From NCBI GenBank assembly GCA_937928405.1, contig CALFWZ010000009.1, positions 1 to 61,586 on the forward strand: a stretch of DNA of 61,586 nt. The letters run 5' to 3'. Origin of the DNA: an uncultured Saprospiraceae bacterium (lineage in GTDB: Bacteria > Bacteroidota > Bacteroidia > Chitinophagales > Saprospiraceae). Below the pieces are notes generated by a model. That model had not been told where the DNA came from. It saw only the letters and a program-made list of their open reading frames with translations, and did no database searches. This document shows positions 47,047 to 56,604 of this stretch, in pieces; positions within the stretch are counted from its first letter, which is position 1, and each line of letters starts with the position of its first letter. Position numbers and translations under genes: made by a program.

Positions 47047-50000
47047 ATTCATCCAAATATTCAATGCTAGTTTACAAACTGGCTTTGTAGATAAAACGAT
47101 CTTATCTAATCTTGACTATCAACCTGAGTTGCTTGTCAACCAGAAAAAACCACGTAAAAAAGTCCTTTCAACTATTCTTCATGAACTTGAAAATTGCGAC
47201 CAATTTTTCATCTCTGTAGCCTTTGTAACAACCGGTGGTGTTGCTGCCATAATTAACAAACTCGAAGAGTTAGAAACGCGAAAAATAAAAGGGAAGATTT
47301 TAGTTTCTCAATATTTAAATTTCACACAACCAGAGGCACTTAAAAGATTATCTCAATTCCAAAATTTAGAATTAAGAATTGCGACAAAAGGAGATGCGCA
47401 TGCAAAGGGATATATTTTTAAAAACAAGAAATACTATAATCTAATTGTCGGTAGTAGTAATTTAACGGACTCGGCATTGTCCACAAATAAGGAATGGAAT
47501 ATTAAAGTATCTGCCTTAGACAAAAGTGGCTTAGTTGATATAATTCTTAAAGAATTTTATGCTGATTTTGAAAAAGGCGCTCCGGTTACACCTCAATTTA
47601 TTTCATGGTATGAATCGCTGTATAAGAAGCAATTAATTCTAAATCGTAGCAGGGATACTGCAACTTTGTCTAAGTTTCAGGTTGAAATAAAATCCAACTC
47701 AATGCAAAAACAAGCATTGAAAAATCTCAAAGATATTCGCTCGGATAATAAAAACAAAGCCTTAATAATTTCTGCTACTGGAACAGGAAAAACCTACTTA
47801 TCTGCCTTCGATGCAAAAGTTTTTAATCCAAAAAGGTTATTATTTGTCGTTCATAGATTAACCATTGCAAAAGATGCACTAGCAACATTTAGTAAGGTTT
47901 TTGGACCCAGTAGAAAAATGGGTATTTATTCTGGCGATAGAAAAGAATTAGATGCGGACTTTCTCTTTTCAACCATCCAGACTATTTCAAAATCTGAACA
48001 TCTAACAAGTTTCCCAAAAAAACATTTTGACTATATTATCATTGATGAATCTCATAGGTCTGGTGCCGTTTCTTATCTACGATTAATTGAGTACTTCGAG
48101 CCTAAGTTTCTTCTAGGCATGACTGCTACTCCTGAAAGAACGGATGGAAATGATATTTTTAAATTATTTGATCACAACATAGGTTATGAGATCAGACTGA
48201 ATAGAGCCATGGAAGAAGAAATGCTTAGTTCATTTCATTATTACGGTGTAAGTGATTTATTTATTAATGATAAAAAGATCGATGATAAAACAGAATTTAA
48301 TGCATTAGTTTCTAGTGAAAGAGTTGAACGTATTACCGAAAAAGCAAAGTTTTATGGAAGTGATAATGGGATTACTAGAGGCCTCATTTTTTGTTCTAGA
48401 AAAAAAGAAGCAGAAGAATTATCTAGGCTATTCAATTTAAAAGGATATAATACGGAAGCGTTAACAGGTGATAGTCCAGAAGCAAAAAGAGCTGAAGCAA
48501 TTGAAAAATTAGAATCCGATAATTTAAGTGAAAAGCTGGATTATATCTTTACCGTTGATATCTTCAATGAAGGAATTGACATTCCAAAAGTCAATCAAAT
48601 CATTTTGCTAAGACCAACTAAATCTGCGATTATCTTCATACAACAATTAGGAAGAGGTTTAAGAAAAGCAGATGGAAAGAGCTATCTAACAGTAATTGAT
48701 TTTATTGGGAGTTATAAAAACAATTACTTGATTCCAATTGCCTTATACGGTGATACTTCCTACAACAAGGACTCCTTGAGAAAATTAATGACCGAAGGAA
48801 GTAGAATGATTCCCGGAGCTTCAACTATTAATTTTGATAAAATTACTAAAGAGCAAATATTCCGATCCATCGACTCTGCTAATATGCAGTTACTTGCTGA
48901 CTTGAGAAAAGATTATTTCTTACTGAAATATAAGTTGGGTAAAATCCCGATGATGGAGGACTTTATAAAACATGGTTCTAGAGATCCGTATTCGTTTGTG
49001 AATTATTCTAAATCGTATTATAATTTCGTTCTTAAAGTTGACCAAGACATCAACCAAGAACTGACAAAAAAACAGATCAAACTTCTTGAACTTTTTGCAA
49101 AAGAAATCAATAATTCTAAACGAGTAGAAGAGAGTATTATTTTAAAATATCTAATTGAAAATGGCAGCTTATCAATCAACGATTTAAAAAAGCATATTCT
49201 TAAAGAATACAAGTACATTCTTTCTGACCACACTATTCAATCTTGTGTTTCTAACTTAAACTTTGAATTTATTAGAGAAAAGAAAGATGGTAAATTACTT
49301 TCTGCAAAGGAAATATACGAAATAGATATTCTAAAGATTGAAAATGAAAACTTTGTCTTTTCAAGCACCTTTCTATCTCACTTAAAGAACAATATTTTCA
49401 AGAAATTCTTACTAGATACAACCGAATATTCTATTTATACTTTTGACAAATTTTTTGACCTAGAAAAATGGGATGGCGGTTTTATTCGCTACAGAAAATA
49501 TGCGCGTAAAGATGTATTTAGAATATTAAATGTATCTACAAATCCCGTAGCCCAAAACGTGGGGGGTTATTTAGTCAGTCCTGATAATGCACATTGCCCA
49601 ATTTTTGTAAACTATCATAAGGAAGATGATATTTCTGAATCAACAAAATATGAAGACGAGTTTGTCAATAATAAAGAATTTGATTGGATGTCAAAATCTA
49701 ATAGAAAAATAAACAGTAAAGATGTTCAATCTATCTTAGGTAAAAATGGTCCTATTCGTTTACCTCTATTTATTAAAAAAAGTAATGATGAAGGGAATGA
49801 CTTCTATTATATGGGGGAAGTAAATCCTGCATTGCATAAGCAAACTACGATGAGTAATGACAAGGGTAAACAAATTCCAGTCGTAAAAATCCGTTTCAAT
49901 TTAGCAAATCCTGTAAACTCGAACATGTACAACTACCTTCAAGAAAAAGAAACTAAGGTAGAATCAATAATAGAAAAGAAAACTAAAATTCTCCCCATCC

Positions 50001-50485
50001 AAAGAACTTTTGACTTTGAACAAAAATTAAAAAACCCTATTCCTCTTTACGATTTCTATGCTGCTGCTGGTTCGTTTAGTGAGATGCAATCAGAGAAACA
50101 ATTCACACTAATTGAAGGACCAGAAAATCTCAACAATAGCAATGATTATTTCGCCTGTAAGATTATCGGTGAGTCTATGAATAAAATAATCCCTAACGGT
50201 TCAATCTGTTTATTTAAAACATACACCGGAGGCAGTCGGAATGGAAAAATTGTTTTGATTGAAAATATGGATATTCAGGACCAAGATTTTAATTCCGCTT
50301 TCACCATCAAAACCTATTCCAGTGAAAAAACAGTTTCCGAAGAAAGCTGGAATCATACCTCCATTATCTTAAGGCCAAATTCATTTGATGATTCTTTTAA
50401 GAACATCATTATCAATGAAGAAAATGGTAAAAAGATGAAGGTGGTTGGTGAGTTCATTAAAGTCTTGAAAGGAATAATAGGATAG
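47039..50485 (+). CDS. PLD nuclease - SF2 helicase - DUF3427 - S24-like fusion
   Basis: An 1148-residue multidomain protein. Residues 35-180 form a phospholipase-D-type nuclease half-site (H121-A-K123 followed by VGSSN). Residues 220-620 form an SF2 helicase with ATGTGKT (246-252), DESH (336-339), GMTATPERTDG and QQLGRGLRK. A DUF3427-like region follows to about 1000. The last 147 residues resemble a LexA/UmuD S24 domain with a GES1046M nucleophile segment and a candidate Lys1091 in FTIKT. A single half-site implies dimerisation for nuclease action. Candidate phage-defence protein; that role is inference. Confidence 0.85.
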   Translation: MDKFIQIFNASLQTGFVDKTILSNLDYQPELLVNQKKPRKKVLSTILHELENCDQFFISVAFVTTGGVAAIINKLEELETRKIKGKILVSQYLNFTQPEALKRLSQFQNLELRIATKGDAHAKGYIFKNKKYYNLIVGSSNLTDSALSTNKEWNIKVSALDKSGLVDIILKEFYADFEKGAPVTPQFISWYESLYKKQLILNRSRDTATLSKFQVEIKSNSMQKQALKNLKDIRSDNKNKALIISATGTGKTYLSAFDAKVFNPKRLLFVVHRLTIAKDALATFSKVFGPSRKMGIYSGDRKELDADFLFSTIQTISKSEHLTSFPKKHFDYIIIDESHRSGAVSYLRLIEYFEPKFLLGMTATPERTDGNDIFKLFDHNIGYEIRLNRAMEEEMLSSFHYYGVSDLFINDKKIDDKTEFNALVSSERVERITEKAKFYGSDNGITRGLIFCSRKKEAEELSRLFNLKGYNTEALTGDSPEAKRAEAIEKLESDNLSEKLDYIFTVDIFNEGIDIPKVNQIILLRPTKSAIIFIQQLGRGLRKADGKSYLTVIDFIGSYKNNYLIPIALYGDTSYNKDSLRKLMTEGSRMIPGASTINFDKITKEQIFRSIDSANMQLLADLRKDYFLLKYKLGKIPMMEDFIKHGSRDPYSFVNYSKSYYNFVLKVDQDINQELTKKQIKLLELFAKEINNSKRVEESIILKYLIENGSLSINDLKKHILKEYKYILSDHTIQSCVSNLNFEFIREKKDGKLLSAKEIYEIDILKIENENFVFSSTFLSHLKNNIFKKFLLDTTEYSIYTFDKFFDLEKWDGGFIRYRKYARKDVFRILNVSTNPVAQNVGGYLVSPDNAHCPIFVNYHKEDDISESTKYEDEFVNNKEFDWMSKSNRKINSKDVQSILGKNGPIRLPLFIKKSNDEGNDFYYMGEVNPALHKQTTMSNDKGKQIPVVKIRFNLANPVNSNMYNYLQEKETKVESIIEKKTKILPIQRTFDFEQKLKNPIPLYDFYAAAGSFSEMQSEKQFTLIEGPENLNNSNDYFACKIIGESMNKIIPNGSICLFKTYTGGSRNGKIVLIENMDIQDQDFNSAFTIKTYSSEKTVSEESWNHTSIILRPNSFDDSFKNIIINEENGKKMKVVGEFIKVLKGIIG

Positions 50486-50514
50486 AACAAACGAACCTCA
50501 AAACACTACCAACC

Positions 50515-50555
50515 AAAACGGGCACTAAAACCAAAAGTCTTAGTGCCCGTTTTTT
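50515..50555. terminator. Bidirectional terminator between convergent genes
   Basis: A perfect 14-bp inverted repeat AAAACGGGCACTAA / TTAGTGCCCGTTTT with an 11-nt loop has T-rich exits on both strands. Confidence 0.9.
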
Positions 50556-50578
50556 ATTTCACATCAAAATTCGCCCCA

Positions 50579-51808
50579 TCACATCTCCTCCGCCTCTTCC
50601 ACCACTCCTCCCTTCCCAATAATAAACCCAATCCCAAATCCCAATCGCAACGAATTCCCAGTTCCTCTAAAATTCAAAGAACCAAAATTCGTATATCTAA
50701 GATCTGAATTCAGATAAATATAGTCAGAAATATAATAATCCACTCCAAAAAAAAGCTCATAATCACTGGCTACTTTTACAAACTCATCACTGTCAATACC
50801 AAAGCCATTTAAACTTGCAGTGTAGTAACCTACCCCTCCATAGAGTTTGGCTGGTCCGGTGAAATGTTGGAGCGAAGTGCTAACATTAGTCGTTATAACC
50901 CTAATGCCATTATCAAACATTTCAGAAAGTTTATCTCCGTTCATAGTGATGGTGTTGATGAAATCAAAATTCCAAAACAACTTATCCGATAAGCCGATAT
51001 AGTAGGCGGCACCCAATGATAAATTCACCCGATTATTGATTCTGTCATCTCCACCTGTAACAGGAGTCCTTGCTCGAGTACGTAAATATCCTGCGGTGAT
51101 ATTTAATCGATCTGACAAAAAATATCGAATATTCGGTGCACTGGTTAGTAAGCCATTTTTGGCTCCACCAATTTCTTTAAGAAAATTCAACCTGGTAGAA
51201 CTGATTATATTTCCCTTCTTTAAAATTCGCTCTGGTAGTGCTTCCGCTTTTGCAAAGAATTTATCATTAAAAAATAATTTCAACCCAAGATTGAAATTTA
51301 TAAATTGCTGATCCGAATCAAAGTCTCCCATATTCAGTACATTGGATTTTAGCAATCCTTCCAGCGCAATATTAGGTCGTAAAAAATAGGTGAGCCCTAG
51401 TCCTGGACTTAGCTGATAGCCCAAAAAATGCTCAGCAGATCCTTCGAATTTACTAACAAAAAATAGGTGTTCCAACGAAATAAAGGGCGCCACCCGACCC
51501 GTCGCAACATAATACCGAGATATTTGTCGCACTTGTAAATTAGTAAAGGAGCTAATTCCAAAGCCTCCATTGGCATGGCTCCGCTGAAATAATAGTCCTC
51601 CACCTACCATAAACCGATTACCGGTCATTTTAAGATAGGTGATATCCAAACCGAACGAGGGCTTTTTAGTTAGACTAGAATAAGAAAGCGTACTCCGAAA
51701 ATCTACATGGTAATCACCTTTTTTTAATTGCGCATCGGCCGATTCAAAAAAGATAAGACATAAGAATACAACACCCAAAAGGCGATTAAAATGTTTTGAT
51801 AAGAACAT
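50579..51808 (-). CDS. Outer-membrane beta-barrel protein
   Basis: A 409-residue protein from the ATG at 51808, with a signal peptide (about 1-27, ending ADAQ); a start at 51853 would add 15 residues before it. It has many amphipathic beta strands (FGLDITYLKMTGNRFMVGGGLLFQ, YIYLNSDLRYTNFG). The C-terminal LRLGFGIGFIIGKGG is followed by an acidic extension. It appears to be two barrel-like halves in tandem, each about 190 residues. Function unknown. Confidence 0.75.
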   Translation of the reverse strand: MFLSKHFNRLLGVVFLCLIFFESADAQLKKGDYHVDFRSTLSYSSLTKKPSFGLDITYLKMTGNRFMVGGGLLFQRSHANGGFGISSFTNLQVRQISRYYVATGRVAPFISLEHLFFVSKFEGSAEHFLGYQLSPGLGLTYFLRPNIALEGLLKSNVLNMGDFDSDQQFINFNLGLKLFFNDKFFAKAEALPERILKKGNIISSTRLNFLKEIGGAKNGLLTSAPNIRYFLSDRLNITAGYLRTRARTPVTGGDDRINNRVNLSLGAAYYIGLSDKLFWNFDFINTITMNGDKLSEMFDNGIRVITTNVSTSLQHFTGPAKLYGGVGYYTASLNGFGIDSDEFVKVASDYELFFGVDYYISDYIYLNSDLRYTNFGSLNFRGTGNSLRLGFGIGFIIGKGGVVEEAEEM

Positions 51809-51980
51809 AGCTTTTATTTTTTTAGTTTTAATTTCAATACTTAAACAAAACACTTTTTAACAATAAAATTGTTAAAAACCATTCCATTAACATAGAAACT
51901 GATAAGATCTTTTCCAGTCAATCAGCAGGTTCAACGGTTACTAAATTTTAAAATAATCCACAAATCCGCACATTCACACA

Positions 51981-54137
51981 TCAAACAATCCGCATCGGCA
52001 AATCCACCACTCGCTTCCCCGTCAATCTCCGTACCGCATTCCCAATCGCTGCACCAATCGGACCCAATGGCGGCTCACCTACTGGTAATGGCACATCCGC
52101 TCCCTGAATCAAATGTATATCAATCTCTTTAGGAGTATTTCGCATCAACGCCATCTGGTATGGACCATAAATCGTTGGATACAGTTGACCATCTTTTAGC
52201 GTCATCTTTTCGTGGAGCGCTCCGCTGATGCCCATGTTGATCGAACCTTCACATTGTGATCGTACTTGGTCTGGATTAACCGCTACCCCACAATCAAACG
52301 CACAAGTTACTTTGTGCACTTTGATCTCTTTGTCTACCATCGATACCTCTACCACTTGTGCACAGGGAGACCCCGTATCAATCGAAGCCGCAAAACCCAT
52401 GGCCTTGCCATCAACCACCTCATCGGTATAACCAGACTTTGCTGCGGCCACTTCGATCACCTTTCGAATTCTTGCTTGATTACCTGCTGTGCCGAGCATG
52501 GCCAATCTAAAATCTACTGGGTTTTTTCCGGCTTTCAGCGCCATCTCATCGATAAAACTTTCGATGGCAAAAGTATTGGCCAATAATCCTAGACTTCGCC
52601 ACCAACTGGTCGCAAAAGGCAACGTGGTATGCCATTGTACCGATCGATGATTCTTGATTTTTCCGTACATGATATTCGCACCACGCATCGCTCCAATATC
52701 CGTTCCTAAAATGGTATTCACCACACCGGGCATCAAGGCTGAATTAATCGCTACATCTCCGCTGGCATAATGATGTTCAAGGCTATCCAACAAGCCATTG
52801 GCATTTAGTTTTCCACGCATGATATGATGCGTGGGCGGACGGAAGGTATCGTTTTGAAATTCTTCTTTTCTGGTAAAAAAATATTTGACGGGCTTCCCTA
52901 CTGCTTGCGACAACTTCGCCGCCGTCACTGCATGTGATGTATTCAATCGGCGACCAAAACCACCTCCTAAGAAAGTGGGAATGATATTAACATTTTTTTT
53001 CTTTAGCCCCAATGCAGTGGCCACTTGCTTTTGGGTAATACCTACTACTTGCGTAGAAAGCATGATGGTTGCTTTTCCATCGACCACATGGGCTACGGCA
53101 CCGTTTGGTTCTATTTGTGCATGCGCACCAATCGGACTAGAAAATTCCATAGCTACTACTCCTTCTTCTTCGGGATCTAATTCGTCACCTACTTTTTGAG
53201 TAATCATCCGATCCCCTTTTCCAACTTGTAACATGTCCTTGATCTCAGATTCGGTCCATTTTTTGGGAATGTCCCAATCTACTTTTATCGCTCGCTTTGC
53301 TGATAACGCTTGAGAAAAAGTTTTAGCGATAACCCCCACCCAATCTGGTGTTTCTACAATTTTTACCACTCCACTCATTCCCGCTGCTTTGCTGGTATCT
53401 GCCGATTTAAAAGTCGCACCAACATGCTCTGGACGAATCACCGCAGCATGTAACATATCTGGCATCTCGGCATCCATCCCAAAAATCGGATCACCAAAGA
53501 CTTTGGCTGCTAAATCTACTCGTGGAACAGGTTTACCAACATATTTATATGTATTGACGGGTCTTAAATCTGGTGTACTGGGAACGTCCCAATCGGTAAC
53601 ATCCGTCGCTACTTCTGCGTAGGTCATGGTCTTTCCTCCTCCGGAAACAACGCCATCTTTGGTGGACAAACTCGCTACCGAGACACCCATTTTTTTAGCG
53701 GCTTCCCCTTTGACCATTTCGCGCATCGTGGCAGCCATTTCTCGTAATGGAACCCACAACGAAGCAATAGATAAACTTCCGCCGGTGCTCAGTCCATCTA
53801 CGATTCCGGTGGCACTGGCGGCACCCACTACTTTTATTTGTTCGATGGCCACGTCTAATTCATCGGCGACCATCTGTGCCAAACCGGTAAAAGTTCCTTG
53901 TCCCATTTCTACTTTTGAAGAATGTAGAACGACTTGATTTTCTTGGGTAATTTCAAACCATAAATTTGCTTCTGTTCCTGAACCATTATATGGTGGAATC
54001 AAGCTTTCCGAAATGGACAACGTTTTACGACGTATTGGATTCCTAAAAACATAGGTTCCAATGGCTAAGACGCCTAAAGTTCCTAGACCACCTCGAACTA
54101 GAAATTTACGACGGGAGCTTTTTTTATTTTTGTTCAT
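51981..54137 (-). CDS. Molybdopterin-binding hydroxylase large subunit (isoquinoline 1-oxidoreductase type)
   Basis: A 718-residue protein of the xanthine dehydrogenase family, taken from the ATG at 54137 because a twin-arginine signal follows (SRRKFLVRGG). Other starts would push this signal inward. Family stretches include FLGGGFGRR, IGAHAQIEPNGAVAHV, CAFDCGVAVNP and the PVGEPPLGPIGAAIGNAV segment, whose Glu is the catalytic base in the family. It sits behind the 2Fe-2S and cytochrome genes, so electrons likely run Mo, FeS, cytochrome. Substrate unknown. Confidence 0.88.
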   Translation of the reverse strand: MNKNKKSSRRKFLVRGGLGTLGVLAIGTYVFRNPIRRKTLSISESLIPPYNGSGTEANLWFEITQENQVVLHSSKVEMGQGTFTGLAQMVADELDVAIEQIKVVGAASATGIVDGLSTGGSLSIASLWVPLREMAATMREMVKGEAAKKMGVSVASLSTKDGVVSGGGKTMTYAEVATDVTDWDVPSTPDLRPVNTYKYVGKPVPRVDLAAKVFGDPIFGMDAEMPDMLHAAVIRPEHVGATFKSADTSKAAGMSGVVKIVETPDWVGVIAKTFSQALSAKRAIKVDWDIPKKWTESEIKDMLQVGKGDRMITQKVGDELDPEEEGVVAMEFSSPIGAHAQIEPNGAVAHVVDGKATIMLSTQVVGITQKQVATALGLKKKNVNIIPTFLGGGFGRRLNTSHAVTAAKLSQAVGKPVKYFFTRKEEFQNDTFRPPTHHIMRGKLNANGLLDSLEHHYASGDVAINSALMPGVVNTILGTDIGAMRGANIMYGKIKNHRSVQWHTTLPFATSWWRSLGLLANTFAIESFIDEMALKAGKNPVDFRLAMLGTAGNQARIRKVIEVAAAKSGYTDEVVDGKAMGFAASIDTGSPCAQVVEVSMVDKEIKVHKVTCAFDCGVAVNPDQVRSQCEGSINMGISGALHEKMTLKDGQLYPTIYGPYQMALMRNTPKEIDIHLIQGADVPLPVGEPPLGPIGAAIGNAVRRLTGKRVVDLPMRIV

Positions 54138-54249
54138 TTTTTTTGATGTTGAAGCGCTGCGCTTGTTGAATCGTTGAATCGTTGAAATATATTTTTTTTT
54201 GCAGTTAAGAAACACAATAGATGGCATTATTCATTATAAATAATCTCAA

Positions 54250-54714
54250 TCATTCCTGCCCTAATTCAGCGGCTCGATGAATCGCTTTTCGCATCCGGGT
54301 GTACGTGGCGCATCGACAAACGTTCACAATATTATTATCAATATCTTCATCCGTTGGGTTTGGATTTTCGGCAAGTAATGCTGCGGTGGCCATCATAAAT
54401 CCTGGTTGGCAATAACCACATTGTGGCACGACGTGTTCTATCCAAGCTTGCTGAACTGGATGTGGATTTTCTCTTGTTCCGAGTCCTTCAATCGTGACGA
54501 CTTTCTTTCCTTCGGCAAATTTTGCTGGGTAGGAACAAGCGCGTACGGCTTCCCCATCCACATGCAGTGTACAGGCGCCACAAGCCGCTTTTCCACAACC
54601 AAACTTGGTTCCTTTTAGATTCATTATATCTCGTACTACCCAGAGTAACGGAGTATTAGGATCTTCAATTTCCACTGATTGTGGTTGTCCGTTTATGTTA
54701 AAAGATAATTTCAT
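54250..54714 (-). CDS. 2Fe-2S subunit of molybdenum hydroxylase
   Basis: A 154-residue protein carrying two [2Fe-2S] clusters. The plant-type site has C40, C45, C48 and C60 (CGCGKAACGAC-). The second site has C99, C102, C133 and C135 (CGYCQPG and CRC). It is the small subunit of the large-subunit gene 112 nt downstream, matching CoxS/IorA. It has no signal peptide and would be exported by hitch-hiking on the Tat signal of its partner. Confidence 0.95.
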   Translation of the reverse strand: MKLSFNINGQPQSVEIEDPNTPLLWVVRDIMNLKGTKFGCGKAACGACTLHVDGEAVRACSYPAKFAEGKKVVTIEGLGTRENPHPVQQAWIEHVVPQCGYCQPGFMMATAALLAENPNPTDEDIDNNIVNVCRCATYTRMRKAIHRAAELGQE

Positions 54715-54754
54715 TTTTATTAATTTTTATTAATTGCCCCAACAGTTATTGAAG

Positions 54755-55363
54755 TTATTTGGGAATCACTGCACCTCCTGCAAACCAACTTTTCACGGCA
54801 GCAATATACTCCTCTTTTGAAATTGGCGGTGTTTCTCTAGGGTTTCCAGCGACATCCACTCCTGGATCCCAAGCCCAAAGAACTAAAGGATCTTCTGTCA
54901 AATGTTTAAGAATTTCATTGGGTGATTTACCACCGTTCTGTTTTCTATCCATCATAGAAGAAGCGATTTCATTTTTTGATAAACCTTCCCAATTCATGCT
55001 ACTGGGAGCCAGTCCCCAATGGGGTGCTCCAGGTACACCGGAGAATTCATTATTTTCTTTTTGATGACAGGTATTACATTTGGTAGCTTCAAACCCATGA
55101 TCTGCTTTACCACGAGCGACGCCAAAATAATGAGGATGTTGATCAATTCCTTGTTTTGGTTTATTATCACTTGGGTGGCAATTGAGGCAACGAGGATGGG
55201 TAAGTGCTTGCATCATTTTATCAAAATCATCTGTATTAGCCGCTACCTCTTTTGTAACTGTAGTCGAGTTGTCCGTATGATCGTACTTACTAAAATCGGT
55301 CGCCAGTAGAATGGTGGCAAATAAAATGATAGGAAGGAGATATAGTAATCTTAGTTTATTCAT
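54755..55363 (-). CDS. Exported di-heme cytochrome c, electron acceptor of the hydroxylase
   Basis: A 202-residue exported protein with a signal peptide (about 1-21) and two heme c motifs, C59-L-N-C62-H63 and C96-N-T-C99-H100. First gene of a three-gene operon with the 2Fe-2S and molybdenum subunits (40 and 112 nt spacers). This set fits an isoquinoline-oxidoreductase-like enzyme that passes electrons to a periplasmic c-type cytochrome. Confidence 0.85.
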   Translation of the reverse strand: MNKLRLLYLLPIILFATILLATDFSKYDHTDNSTTVTKEVAANTDDFDKMMQALTHPRCLNCHPSDNKPKQGIDQHPHYFGVARGKADHGFEATKCNTCHQKENNEFSGVPGAPHWGLAPSSMNWEGLSKNEIASSMMDRKQNGGKSPNEILKHLTEDPLVLWAWDPGVDVAGNPRETPPISKEEYIAAVKSWFAGGAVIPK

Positions 55364-55485
55364 ACATACATAGGGTACTTGTTATACTTTGAGAATGAAA
55401 GTTAAGAAAATTATTCTGAAAGAAAAACCCTTAGTGCCATAGTGATCTATTGGCAATCTGTTATTATCGGACACTGAGACATTAC

Positions 55486-56595
55486 CTATAAATTAACGCA
55501 TGAAATATCCACTCCGATCTCTTCCAGATAACGTTCAGCGTCCTGAATAGCATTTTCTACTGAATCGGCCTTTTCCAAGACCGTATAAACTTTGTGTAAA
55601 CCCAAAGTTTCTTTTTCCAGCAGAGAGAGTTTCGATCCACCGACCACCGCAATCAATGGTTTTTGATATTTTTTACAAAGGGCTGCTACTCCACTCACTA
55701 CTTTTCCATCCAAGGATGTTTTGTCTAGCTGCCCTTCACCAGTAATCACCCAATCTGCTTGCATTACTGCTGCTGCTAAGTTGGTTTGTTTTTTGATAAA
55801 CTCAAAGCCATTGGTAATTTTGGCATCGAATATCCCAGCTAAACCCGCTGCAATTCCTCCCGCTGCACCGCCGCCAGTCAGTTCTGAGATCGAGCGTCCA
55901 GTCTTTTTTTCAATCAACTCAGCTACCTGACGTAAACCTCGGTCAAGCAAGTCCACTTCCTTGTCTGTAGCACCTTTTTGTGGTCCAAAAACATAAGCGG
56001 CACCGTTTCGTCCATATAATGGATTGGACACATCAGATAAAATTTTTAAAGAATTAATCTTCACTGCTTGGCTAGTATCTATCTTAGCAATTTCCAAAAG
56101 ATTTCCACCAGAAGGAATAATTGATTTTTTATTTTTATCAAAAAAACGTACCCCAAGTTCGTACGCAATTCCCAGGCCTGCGTCTGTCGTACAACTTCCT
56201 CCTAGCCCAAGCACCAAATCACGTGCGCCCCTATCTACGGCTGCTCGCATCACACGTCCGGTACCGAGCGTGGTGGTACGGAGCGGATTCCGTTCTTGTT
56301 TTTTTAATAAGGAAATGCCAGAAGCTGCCGCCAACTCAAAATAAGCGGTCTGTCGGTCTTTTAGAAAAGGCGCTATGATCACACGGCCCAGTGGATCAAT
56401 GGTCGGTTGCTGGGTAAAAGGAATATCGATTGCTTGACTCAAAACCGCCAGAGTACCATCCCCTCCATCCGCCAACGGGTGAATGATGGTCGTAATCTCG
56501 GCTTGAGTTTTATGCAATCCTTTCGCCAGCGCAGTATTGACACCGACGCTGTCTAAGGAACCTTTAAATTTATCACAGGCAAGGAGTATTCTCAC
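55486..56595 (-). CDS. Glycerate 2-kinase (GlxK/GarK family)
   Basis: A 369-residue kinase with family signatures ILLACDKFKGSL at the N-terminus, PLADGGDGTL, LGLGGSCTTDAGLG and ITGEGQLDKTSLDGKV. It phosphorylates glycerate to 2-phosphoglycerate in the cytoplasm. It lies 9 nt behind the symporter and after a GH63 hydrolase of the glycosylglycerate type, so it would handle glycerate released by that enzyme. Confidence 0.93.
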   Translation of the reverse strand: MRILLACDKFKGSLDSVGVNTALAKGLHKTQAEITTIIHPLADGGDGTLAVLSQAIDIPFTQQPTIDPLGRVIIAPFLKDRQTAYFELAAASGISLLKKQERNPLRTTTLGTGRVMRAAVDRGARDLVLGLGGSCTTDAGLGIAYELGVRFFDKNKKSIIPSGGNLLEIAKIDTSQAVKINSLKILSDVSNPLYGRNGAAYVFGPQKGATDKEVDLLDRGLRQVAELIEKKTGRSISELTGGGAAGGIAAGLAGIFDAKITNGFEFIKKQTNLAAAVMQADWVITGEGQLDKTSLDGKVVSGVAALCKKYQKPLIAVVGGSKLSLLEKETLGLHKVYTVLEKADSVENAIQDAERYLEEIGVDISCVNL

Positions 56596-56604
56596 TAAGC
56601 TATT

